Assembly: GCA_000469685.2 (NCBI GenBank)
Contig: LS997567.1
Location: 25,888,119-25,952,118 of the forward strand
DNA length: 64,000 nt
Origin: Haemonchus contortus
Taxonomy: Eukaryota; Nematoda; Chromadorea; Rhabditida; Trichostrongylidae
Reading direction: 5' to 3'
Shown: piece by piece, positions 12,994 through 25,500 of the stretch
Numbering within the stretch: position 1 is the first letter of the stretch
Layout: every line of letters starts with the position of its first letter
Position numbers and translations under genes: made by a program
The notes under the pieces: generated by a model
Told to the model about the DNA's origin: nothing
Database searches by the model: none
Seen by the model: the letters and a program-made list of their open reading frames with translations, nothing else

Positions 12994-13333
12994 AGCAGTA
13001 TTGTATTTCTCTAAGTTACCTGTAACCGATCTCCTTCCAAAATTGAATTAATTGATTGGATGGTGGAATGATTCCTGAAAAAGCGAATTATTTCACACTC
13101 GCTTGTACTGGGGAAGATGATTACGAATACAATAACACAGAGAGTTATAAATAGAAGTCATACATGTATTAGTAAATATCAGTATAGATTCCAAAAAAAC
13201 CTGTCATGAGAGAATGTGGGGGGGGGGGGGGGGGGGGGTTGGGAACTCAGGTCCAAGTTGATGCTATGCATACCAAACGTTTCATTATTATATGCAGGCG
13301 ACTCTACATATTAGAGCCTGACTGCTCTTTCAG
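12994..13333. other. Non-coding, with a long G homopolymer
   Basis: This AT-rich stretch between the palindrome and the first recognised exon has no recognisable gene. A run of about 20 G residues lies near 13219-13239. The last bases form the splice acceptor of the exon at 13334. Confidence 0.7.
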
Positions 13334-13515
13334 AAATGCTCGTGATCGGTAGACTAGCACCCCGATGGAATGTGCCAATTATTGCTCATATGTCTGGGGA
13401 TGATATACTCAGTGATCGTTCCGCATTTCCAACTCTTGGATCTGTCGCTCTCACATCGGCTAGTGAAATGGCTCGCGCTACACTTACTTTCCTTCAGTTG
13501 AACAATTGGGACCAG
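13334..13515 (+). CDS. gcy exon a: ligand-binding domain
   Basis: A CTCTTTCAG acceptor precedes and GTTCGT follows. The exon encodes [20 protein letters not shown], then [20 protein letters not shown] and FLQLNNWDQ. This is the classic receptor-family pattern (R.A..WNVP, D...FPT, WDQV). It begins with two bases of a split codon, so at least one earlier exon must exist. The ATG at 13336 is internal and is not a start. Confidence 0.93.
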
Positions 13516-16500
13516 GTTCGTTCTTTACCTACAACATGCCTTATTTTTAACACGCTTTCGTTACAGTTTAATTGAGATGATAGGTTATAATAGATAATTA
13601 AATATTTCTGTGCCTCTCATAACAACCGCTTATATTACCTTCGCATGATACGAATTTCTATATGAGGCACTTCCTCTGACTCGCCCGACTTTCTTGGGCT
13701 CGCTCATAGTTGTATTCCAAAGGAGCTGTGTACACTCGTACAAATTAGCAACTCGTTCAGCGCACTTCACAACACTTTGTGCCCAACCTTTTGCGTTCGA
13801 AAGTGTCGACATAATGCTATAAGGGTTCTGCGGAAATGGAATCAGCTTGTCAGAAAAAAATGAAAATCAGATAAGACAAAAGTTCCATTTCTGCAGTCGT
13901 CATACGCTTAAGGTCACCTCATGTGTGCTGGACGGTACTCCGTAGATACGGCATATCAACCGGTCCGTTCCATTCAAGTTTTAACCGATATTATGAAATC
14001 AACAAACAAGAGGGATTACTCCTTATTAATACTCTCATTTTCCTTGTTACTAGGTCGGATTTGTACGAGCGGCGTCTAACTACGATCGGCTCTCTCTCCA
14101 ATCACTAGCTAATCTTCTCAGGAGGAAAGAAGTCAAAGTGAATATTGTGATAGATGTGGAAGAAGGTCAAACGCCTGACGATATCATTGCCTCCGGAAAG
14201 CTAAAACTGCTACGGAACAAAGCAAGAAGTAACTGATAAGTTGAAGTAGTTCTTATTCTTTTCTTGGTCGCGCTTTACTTCACGAATTAACTGAATTTGG
14301 ACTCTGCCTCCATCCTGAGGCTTGTAAGGAAATGACACATTCTTGACATGTTTTTCGATTCCTCTTCTACCTCAGCGGAATTCTTCGGAGGACGGGAGAA
14401 CGAGGCATTTCATATTTCCAGTTATAAAGGTCGTTCACTGATGCCTAGTATCACCCCCATATCTTGTGACTCAGCTATGTGGTACTCGATAAGGTGTGGC
14501 ACAAAATATGATTAAATGAATCCATCGTCACGGATTCCTCAGTAGATCCAAGACCTTCAAGGTCCATAATACGCCCTCTAGTGACCGATGAGCTCTATTC
14601 CTATATCAGAGACGTAGGACAAAAGTCTTCAGATAAAAGGTGAGAGGAAGATTCGTCAAAAACCTTCAGTTGAAAGGTGGATTGTCTCCATTTCCAGTAC
14701 TTAGAAAGTTACTTTTCACCTCTGAAGTATAAATCTCAAAGTTTAGGAGATATTTGTTAGAACACTGCTCGGGGCCTATTGCAGTAATCATCGTCGAACT
14801 GGGAATGGACGTCACATCAGCCACCAATTTCATGCTCTCTGTTCATCGTTCCGAAATGAAGTCTGATGAATATGTATATATAATCCCCTGGCTTTCCCAT
14901 GTGAGTTGTCGTCATAGTTCACAATAATAAAACGTATTACAAGTGAAAAGGTGCTGTCAATGTCAGTATTCAATGTCTATAGACGTTGGTGCATGGCTAT
15001 AAAAATTGTGTGTGCGCGTCTCATGCGTTTATTTATATTATTTCGTTTGATGCGCGCAGCGGTGAAGTCAAACAGAGCAGCGAGGTGAAGCATAAGAAAG
15101 TAGTTACACTCGAGTTACTTACATGTAAAACTTATTAGGCGGGTGGCGCTGAGGATGATGCCTCTCCTAGAGAGAGATAATTATACATATGGAATCGGAA
15201 ACCAAGTTTTCGATGGGTGAGGTATTCTCTATCCCTTACAGTTCAGTTCAACCCGCTTCATTCATGTACGACCTAGAACTACCTTCGAAATTCACTCCTA
15301 GTCGATCAGTTGGGTTTCGAGTGCATCATATGCTAACGCGTGCACCACATGTCCACAATCAGCAAAACAGAAACATCCTTTTGTGCTGTGTTTCACTTCT
15401 GCTTCACCCAAAGTTCTGCTTAGATCTCTTCTGGAAATCACTCATCAAGCGTAAGGTAGTTAGGAGCAGAGGGTTCTTTTAGCCGTAGCATCATAAACAT
15501 GTATGTTCAAACATCGCTCAAGTTCCATTATCCTATAAGGTTGGAAGGAAAGTCCTGCAACAAAATGAAGGTCTTTTTCAAATCGTTTCTGAAATTTTCC
15601 AGGTCAATCGATTTTCGGAAATATATTTACCGAAAAGGTCAACAACCTTCTATTATCCTTTGAGTAAATCACTGATGCCTTTTATCCAGTGAGGAAGCTG
15701 TGACTGAGAGAAGTAATTGACTGCCGTCTTCAGATCACATTAAGTTACGATTTTTTTTCCACAACGGTATGCTCAAGAACGCGGAGCGCATGGTAGGTAA
15801 AAGGGGAACATATAGGGAGTTCGACTGATGAACAACCTGGAACCAATTCGAATCGTAGAACTTTTGACGCGTGTTTAAAGCGAAATTTCGACGTGCGTTG
15901 TCCCGGGACCTGATTTACGGTTTTGATCGTCCTTCTCTAATCCTGTTGGCCAAATTTCGGGGTTCATAGGGGTGACCAATAGTTGTGTCCATCTAGTCTG
16001 CGTTTAGCACCCCATAGTAGATGGATCCCTCCAATCTCCATTGAATCTAGGGGCGATGCTTGCGTGACTTCGAGGGCTAGTATCTCCTCCAGTGAAGCGA
16101 TCCAACCTATTGTTGACCGTTGATCGGTGAGCAGTGCCAGCATTGAATAGGTTGCTGATAATTTTAGCCGCTACACCCGCGTTTTCCTCTTGGCGTGCCT
16201 AGTAGAAGGTGATGGTACAAATCGGGTGTTGTCCATTCATTGACCGTGAAGCTGCCAAAGCCCACGCGCGTGCCCTTATTTACTCATGTGTTGATGACCT
16301 GAGGGATGTCCTACAAGTTTATCACTCTTGCTACCGTGTTCAAACTGTTAATAGAAATTGCTGACGCTTTGAATTTTTTGTTGCAGTACTTTCTTTCCAA
16401 CCTAATACTCAAAATAAAGCGCTTCGTCCGTCGTCTGTCGTTCAGTCGTCTGTCGTTCTGTCGTTTGTCGTTATGTATATCTGTCACGAACTTCCTTAGC

Positions 16501-19500
16501 TTCTTCAGATCTGCCTGAAGAAAACGGGTCAGGCGTGGGATGGGCGGGCCATTCCCCGAGAAGCGTAAAGCACACATCAGCTTGGCGGATTCCCGCCCAC
16601 GGTGTGGCGTGCCACACTAGGAGCGTACGTAGAGAAATGAGTCGTACTGGGGACCATGATTCCGAATTCAGTCACAAGACGGCTTAAAAACTGGAGTGCA
16701 AAGGTGGCTAGAGGTGTGCATTGGTAAGCTAGATCGAACACGGTGGGTAACAGGCCCGGACCCCGCCCACAGGGGGCTGGGTTTGTGCGAAATAAATCTC
16801 TCAGCGGAAAGTCAGAACTTCTGCCACGTGGATCTGAAGCGCTCAAACTTGATACTAGTACAGGCGGCAGGATGGGAACGCCCATGGTGGATGGAAGAAG
16901 CGGGCGACGCTCACAAGGGGCCGAGTTTGTGTGAAAAACTTGAAATTGAACCTAGAGCGTTCTAATTTGGTAGGAGTGCAGGCGGCACGATGGGAACACT
17001 TAGTGGGAGACAGGACCGGAATCCGCTCACAGTGGGCCAGTGGGCGCGGTTTAGGTGAAAATTCATAGCTCCTGTATCCATGGACCTAGAACGCTCAAGT
17101 TTCATGGGTGTGCAAGATAGAAACATTAATGGTGGGTCGCAAGACTAGAGCCACCTACATGGGGCGGGGTTTGTGCGAAAAGTTCTAGCGTGGACCTATA
17201 GCGTTCATATTCGACAGAAATGCAGGCGGCAGATCTTAGCTTCGCTCGCAGGAGGCGAGGCGTGGGCAAAAAATGTTAAGTTAGGCTTGCAGCGGAATTT
17301 CAAAACCAAGATTAGAAAGCTGGGATTAAATCGAGTTTCTAGAACACACAGAACCTAAGGAGGTTTGTTCATGGCGGAGGGGCTCGTAGCAATTGTGTTG
17401 GGTGTTTGTGTTCGGCCTGGAATGAATAACTCCTGTTCTCATCTAACAAAGCCTCCAAATTTGATAAGGTGCAGGCGGGGAGGCCATTTTACACGAGAAG
17501 GAGGGGAAGCCGGCGTCAACCGGGTGAGCCGACTGGTAGGAAATAAAGCGTTAGAGATGTAATGGTCAAGTAGGCAAAGTGTTTGATGATGCCTGCTGCG
17601 AGAGTGGAATTTCCTTCAGTCATCTCACCCTGCTGCTCTTTTTTTTTGAAGGTTTGATGGCCCTGGTATTGAAAGGATCTATTAGATTGAGTCATAAATC
17701 GTCGGACAAATTGACAATGATTATTTTTATCTTACAACTTTTAAACGACAATAGGGAATCATTCAAAATATGCCCCATTGGCATCGATGGTCTTCTAGTT
17801 GGCATCGATGGTCTTCTAGCAACGCTCGTGCAGATCGTAGATACCCCTGCTCCGGAGGGGGGGCTGGTCCAAAGAATTGCTCTAGTGCCATTTTGATGTC
17901 GTCGCGGGTTTGAAGGTCTTGACCATTCAGATGACGTTGACGATGGAGAAAAAGGCGGCATTGCGAGGGAGCCAAGTCTGGTGAATATGGTGTGTGTGTG
18001 TGATGGAACAGTCCAGCCGGAATTCACTAATCCTGTTCGTTCGTTCTTGCAATGTGCGGCCGAGCGTTGTCGTGCTGTAAGTAAACTTTGTGCTGCTGTG
18101 TGAAACTTCGAGATTCGCCTTCAAATTCCTAAGTTGCTTAATGTGGACGTCTGCGGTCACTGTATATCCTTCGTCTGGCAGTTCCCAGTATTCGACACCG
18201 TGAACGGTCTACCAGATGCAGAGCAGATCTTGGCGGGTACGTTGGACTTAGGGAAGCCTTCTGCATCCGCACCTTTGTCAACCCGTTGAGCACGCCGGTG
18301 AAGGTTAAAGTAGAAGATCCACTCCTCATACCTAGTGACAAGACGTTCGAGCCACGTGTGGATGCGCCTGAGCGTGAGGAGAGAAAGTGCCACGTTAGCG
18401 CGCCGGACCATGTCATACTGCTTCCAAGCATTAGGCACCCATCGACCGAGCTTTCGTACCTTGCCGATTTACTTCAATCCACGAACAACTGTGGACTGAA
18501 TCACTCCGAGTGTGACTGCCAGTTCTCGAGTAGTTCGATACGGATCGGCTCCCACCTGGCTCCGCAGCACGTCGAAATCCAACTCCATTGTGCTTCCCGG
18601 ACTGTTTCCATCTTCGATGGAACAGTCGCCCGACGCGAACTTTGAGTGCCACTTGCGAATTGCGCTTCTGACAGAAGCTTCCTCCTTGTAAACTCCATAC
18701 GTCTATCGATTGCCGCGGGTTCTTGGCCAAATAAAAAAAGAAATAGGATGTTGTTGCGGAGGTGGAGTTGCGACGGCTTGAAATCATGGAGCATGATTGC
18801 AGGAGAAGAAACATGTGTTTTTTTCAGAATGCATTTGGAGCAGCTCTTTATACTTACAATACCCACCCTAATTATTCAAAAAAAAAAGGCGAAGAAGACG
18901 CGGATTTATGTCTTTCTCGTTTTCTCTCTATAACTAGGTGAGTTCACACTTTTTCATGTATTCATGTGTCAATACCCACCGAAGTTCCTGGGGGTACGTC
19001 ATTAGCGGCGACGCTCGCCATAATTATAACCAGAAGGCATTCTCCTCCATTGAAAGTATTCAGTGAGTTGTAGGGCAGCTATCATATTTCAAAACTAAGC
19101 AGAAAGTAGACCTTAGCATTATTCATGCTTTACTGATCATTTTGATACCATCTTTTTCCAAAATGGACGAATTCAGTCGTGCACCATTCTTGAACGATGG
19201 CGACTTTTTAATTTGAGAGATAGCAAATATGAGTTGGTTCCCAATGCTAAATGATCTACCTACTCTTCAGAAATAGCGCTTCCCTACAGTATGCATATTG
19301 TATGCACGAGTTCAATAGTAAAGGCGTTTTTATCGTCCAAATTCCGGTTTGCGGCATATTTTCGCACAAAGCACACGTTTTCTTGCGTTTTCGAGTAGGA
19401 TTTTCGATGTTCATGAGGAAGTTACGCCTATCATCGAAAGTATTCATATTAACTTTTTGTGAACAACCAAGTATATGAAGAATAGTTACTTGTTTGGATC

Positions 19501-22500
19501 CTCAGGCTTCATGAATAGCTTCCGATCTCAGCCCAAAGCACAGGAGACTGAACCACATATTTTTTATTTGAAGTAAACGTATGAAATCCTGCACCGTTGA
19601 AATCCATTTCCAAAAAGCTGTTCAGCGGTATAAAAATCACTCAAAGAATCACTTCGAATTCACACCTTTAGCGCCATATTTCCATTCTACTCCGCCATTC
19701 GACCACCCGAATAAGCATGTGGCTCGAGTGGCCGAGGCAGCATATTGATTGATTACCTGTTTGCTCTGATGTGCGCCATTAATCGAACATTCTTAGAAAT
19801 TTGCTCTTGTGATTGAATGTGCACAATTCTAACACGCAACTGTTTCACCTCACTTTGCAAAACAATATGATTTTCAAGAAGTGTAAGTTTTTGGTGACAA
19901 CTCCTCCCACAACACGGATTTTTCATAGTATTTGTGGATATTCTTGTGTTTGCAGCAAAACTTTGCAACTTGAATAATTGTATCACTTTCATGCTCACTA
20001 GTAAGAGATAATAGCGGCTGCAATTGAATGTGTAGGTTGTAAAATAGTTCACGACTGCGGCACCATTAGTAGGCAGGCTATTGTCGAGGTGCGAAGAAAC
20101 TCCTTCGGTAATTACTGTGGGAGCCGCTAAGGTCGAGGGACAATACCTGGGATCGACTCAGAGGCTGTATCCAGCTTCTGTGGAAAGACGATCCATCATC
20201 GGCTCCCAGAAATGTAAAGGTGGAAATGATACAAATGCAAACTAGGAATACGACCACTATCACTTCATAAAATGAATTCTAAAAGTATGACTCAACCCCC
20301 AGTAGAAAAGAAATATCGTAATCTGCAAAGTGAGGTTTATTGGAGACAGTTGCGTGTTAGAATTGTGCACATTCAATCACAAGAGCAAATTTCTAAGAAT
20401 GTTCGATTGACGGCGCACATCAAAGCAAACAAGCAATCAATCAATATGCTGCCTCGGCCACTCGAGCCACATGCCTAATAGGGTGGCCGAGTGGCGGAGT
20501 AGAATGGAAATATGGTGCTAAAGGTGTGAATTCGAAGTGTGATTCGTTAAGTGATTTTTATACCGCTGAATAGCTTTTTGGAAATGGATTTCAACGGTAC
20601 AGGATTTCATACGTTTACTTCAAGTAAAAAATATGTGGTTCAGTCTCCTGTGCTTTGAGCTGAGATCGGAAGCTATTTATGAAGCCTGAGGATCCAAACA
20701 AGTAACTATCCTTCACATCCGTGGTTATGGCGTAACTTCCTCATGAACATCGAAAATCCTACTTGAAAACGCAAGAAAACGTGTGTTTTGTGCGAAAATA
20801 TGCCGCAAACCGGAATTTGGACGATAAAAACGCTTTTACTATTGAACTCGTGCATACAATATGCATACTGTAGGAAAGCGCCGATTCTGAAGAGTAGGTA
20901 GATCATTTACTAGCATTGGGAACCAACTCATATTTGCTATCTCTCAAATTAAAAGTCGCTATCGTTCAAGAATGGTGCACGACTGAATTCGTCCATTTCG
21001 GAAAAAGTGGTATCAGAATGATCAGTAAAGCATGAATAATGCAAAGGTCTACTTTCTGCTTAGTTTTGAAATATGACAGCTGCCCTACAACTCACTGAAT
21101 ACTTTCAATGGAGGAGAATGCCTTCTGGTTATAATTATGGCGAGCGTCGCCGCTAATAACGTACCCACAGGAACTTCGGTGGGCCGAGGACATAAAAATT
21201 GAAGTTTTTCAAATTTTAAACTCACCGTTTTATAGACCTCGACGTGCTGAGTCTAACTATATGACTTAATACATGAAAAAAGTGTGAACTCACCTAGTTA
21301 TAGAGAAAAGACGAAAAAGACGCGAATCCGCGCCTTTTTCGCCTTTTTTTGAATAATTAGGGTGGGTATTGTATCTGATGATGCCTCGCGCATCCATTTG
21401 CGTCACCTCTTTCCCGAGTCATGAGCACTAGAATTCATCACTATCACGTTGTCGGAGGACTTATGACTCCACCTAATAGATAAGGTTCCTACTGCAGTAA
21501 GAAATTGCAGCTTATAATTGCCATTAGGTAACGTCTAAAGTGATCCGTGGTGGTTGTTTAGAACAAGACCGATTTAATCGTCCAGTGAATGTGTCACACA
21601 ATATCGCGATTTTCACTGTTTGCATCAGAGCGTGAACGGTAAACACATTTAGGCGACTCTTTCGAAACGAGAACCATTTTTCACCCACAAGTTTGAGCAC
21701 TAATTCTCGCGGTATAATTAGCAGATGTTTGAGACGGATGCATAAGAAAGTTGTATGAGCACTTTGGTATGGAAATGCAGCAATAGCGTGCTGACAGAAA
21801 ACACAAATAGTCAGCGTTGACTGGCTGGCAAGGGGTCACATGCGTATTTCAGAGGTGAAGCTGTCATAAGCGATATTGTTGTCAACCCATTAATTGCTCC
21901 ATTTCTAGGTTGGCTGTAGCTTTAATATGATGCTTTTTCCTTTTGCCTTGTGTGCTATTGATTTAAGAACCAGCGAAACTAGATTATTTCCGAAAAAAAC
22001 CAATGATTTCGCCTCACCTATTGGTCATTTTGTGTGCCTCTTTCGATATACCAAGTTTGTGCTATGAGCTTCACCCTCTTTCGATATGAGTGCGACGCGG
22101 GAATCGTAGCATACAGCAATAATTGGTACATACCCGTTTCGGTCATTCTTCTTTAAAAACAACAAAACCTACTGGAGAATTCCATATTATTTTTATTGTC
22201 ATGATTTCCTAAGTTTCCATTAACCGGATTAATGGCTGGCTTCATAACACATACATTTTTACTGGGTACGGTGACGACATCATTTGTACTCAGCAACTCT
22301 AGCAGCAAAAGTAGCGCCTACCTCACTAATGGCGATATAAGGAACATTCACCGACCTCATCTTCAAATTCCAAACCCTAAAGAGGAAGCTCAAGGTGTCT
22401 CACCACCCGCGCTCTAATGCGAAAAACGCGCCCCGGTGAGAACTCAGGTTACTGTATAACACATTCACGGGAATGGAGCCTTTTCGTTTATTCAGATGAC

Positions 22501-25500
22501 TATAAGCAATATCAGAAGACTTCCTATCTCATAACATGCTCCACGTGACTTTTCACAATCATCGCATTGACTTTTTGCGGACTTATACACAAAGAGACAC
22601 CCAAAGTTAGCGCTTTATATACAGAGAATTGTATTGCATCGTAATTATGAGGTCTTAGGATCTTTAACAAAAACATAAGGTTCACTTATTGAATGAATCA
22701 GCAAATTCAATGTCGCAATTAGATGTGAGATAAAAATAAAAGCAGACAGTGGGTCCCCATATAACTGTCTCCTCCTCCCTGCATCTATCGATGTTCATTT
22801 TTATGGGAGGGAGTGCTGGAAACAGGCTAACAATTACCGAATTTCTCAAAAGTCCGGTACGCCAAGAAAATACATTAATAAATCCGCTCCCCTTAAATTG
22901 AAAACGCTTACGCTTCAGATATTACATAGTGCACCTCACACAAAAGATCATATTTTTTTTCAATGTCATTTCAATCACTACTACAAGCAGAAGAGAATGC
23001 AATTCGTCTGGTTGTACACGCAAGGACCATAACACAGAATGTGTGCAGATTGTTCCACTCAGAATGTATAATACAAATACAAGCTCCGATCGGCACCTGA
23101 ACGACTCATCCGCTCCTCATGTCCAAATAAATGCCGCTCAGTAAATATAATAAATATACATAGAATCTGTAGGTACAGTAATAAAAGCGATGGTGGATGT
23201 TGCACGGTAAAACGGTACTTTTCAAGCTTCAAAACTTTGAGGCATTGGAGGTGTAAGATTTTATACAGAAAAGATATTCAGACAAGCGACCACTATCCGT
23301 GGGAAGCGGCTACAGTCGACAAGCAGGAGGTGAAAGCTGCATTCGAGAATACCATCATTATCACTGCTCACGGTTACGATAGAAAGTTCTACGAGGATTT
23401 TCAAGACAAATTCAGTCAGGCGACCGGGATCGTTGGTAGTCATGTAGGTAATTTGAGGCAATGACTGCGATGGGAGCACGGCAATATAAAGAGGTCATTT
23501 GAGCGGATTTCGATCCGGCATCAATAAATACTTGTTTGATGTACCACAATGTAATCGTAACCTGGTAGATGGCTACACACAAGCCCCTCACATTGCCCTG
23601 CACCCAGCGTGGCCTTTGTTACGGAAAGTCTTAATAATTTCACTTGACTACTGATGCCTATTTACTATTTGTTAGGAGTGAGTTCACATGCAAACCTCTA
23701 GCAACAGGAGGTCTCAAAAGCAGAAGGATTGAAAGGAGCTTTCGTTGATTTCAGTATGCTACTTTGACTTACATGTCTCTGTACGACGCTCTATTCCTTT
23801 ACGGTCTAGCGCTCCGTGACGCATTTGAAGACGTTGGAGGATATGATGTTCATCGGAATGGATCGCTCATTTGTGCAAAAATGACTAACCGCCAATTCAT
23901 CGGTTTGTTAGTATAGTTGTAAGATAATCACTGTGTCGGATAAGCGATGCCTGTAGTATTAATGTATCGCAGATTAGGACGACCTATGTAACTGGTGGTA
24001 CCGTATGAATAGTATGTGTCTGTGTTGCCTTTGAGTAGGTAAAATATATCAGTGGAAATCGGATGTCTCTCTATTTCTCTATTCTATTTATCAGGTGCCA
24101 CTGGCCAAGTACTAATGAATAATAAGGCGATCCGAGTGCCTAGCTATGCAACTTACCACACGACAAACGGAACGCTTCGAATAGTGGTTGAACTCGAGGC
24201 GAAAAACGTGGAGAACCAGAACTGTGATAGTAATCCTGACAAATGTTCGGAGCACGTGAGTCTTATGCTGGTCGGGATCTGGTCCGATAGAACAAATTAT
24301 GTAGGATTTGTCGTGCAAATACCAAAAACAGTTGACTCAAGGCCTGAGCTCACAATTTCCATGAGATCGGTTTACACGTAACACTTGCGGAATTGTATTT
24401 GTACAGACTTTTGTGCAATGAGTATCTTCAGGTAGCACACGAGGTAATACAGTTCTACTGGTCATCAAGCAGCGGTCGGCTACCGAAAGCCGTTCCTTAT
24501 TGCGGCTTCACTGGTTCCGAATGTAACTACACTACATATTTCGTTTTTCTCGGAGTGATCGTTTTTTTCGCTACTACTGCACCCCTTTCATATTTTATAT
24601 ATTTGAAACAGTGAGTGGCTTGAATTATGCCCGAAGTGCATACCTATTCTCGCGTGGTTCCTTCAGAAAAGAACGGTTACTATACGACATGACATGGCGT
24701 ATCCCCAGGGATAGCATCCAGCTAATGGAGAGCAACAAATCGGTACTTTATTGACAATTATTGCATGTTTTCAGCAAACCAGCTGACCTCTAATTTACTA
24801 GCAAGAAAACTTTTTGTTTAACCGACAGACTTACTTTAATCCTCGCACGTTGCAAAGAAAGGATGACTGATTGTGAGTACGGGTCCTGATTTTTTTAATT
24901 ATTGCATCATAAGTGAGAAGAGCAACTCATCACATACATGAATGTAGGCTAAGATAAGAGGAGAGGTGGGGGAGGGGAGCGTGATGTGGGTTGGGGCTTG
25001 ACCGCGCTACAGGTTTTCTGTGAGAACCACTAATTTGCTATTTCAGAAATCCGAGCACTCGTTGGCAAGCAAATCACAAAGTTCTGGATCATTTTCTGGC
25101 AGTGTTGGCTCCAAACAGGTATTATCGGCCAACCAAGCAATGTCCAATGGCGTTCGGATAGCAATCAAACGTTTCCAACAGATGCGGAATATCACATTCC
25201 CAAAGTCAGAGTTGAAACTGCTCAAGGAGGTATTTTATTCGCACTTTGACTCTTCATCAACTGCTGATATCTCGATAGTAGTATTACGTTTTCAGTTAAA
25301 ACTCGTTGAAAACGAAAACTTGAACAAGTTTTATGGTATTGCGTTCAACCAGCAGAATGATTTCATCGTCATGTGGATTTTCTGTACCCGTGGCAGCCTT
25401 GAGTTATGCAATTTTCCTTGACACAGTATTAATGTTCTGGTGAACGAAACATGCTATCTAACGGTTACCTAGACGTAAAAATACGAATTTTTGTCTGAAT

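Larger units (their letters stand above)
14901..23281. other. 8.4-kb gcy intron filled with transposon relics
   Basis: The exons on either side join in phase 0. The intron carries a fragment of the composite GC-rich repeat (about 16414-17500), a mariner relic (about 17650-18840, minus) and a long palindrome (about 18857-21372). The stretches 14901-16410 and 21373-23281 show no recognisable gene. An open frame of 97 codons at 15189 has no known motif. Confidence 0.75.

Noticed and set aside
13336..13575. ATG at 13336 as the start of a short protein
   Set aside because: It is internal to an exon with a good acceptor at 13333. The protein family requires upstream sequence.
18286..18645. Plus-strand frame of 119 codons
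   Set aside because: It lies antisense to the mariner relic, whose minus-strand motifs are clear.
22232..22417. Plus-strand frame of 61 codons in the gcy intron as a missing exon
   Set aside because: No family motif is present, and exons c and d join in phase without it.
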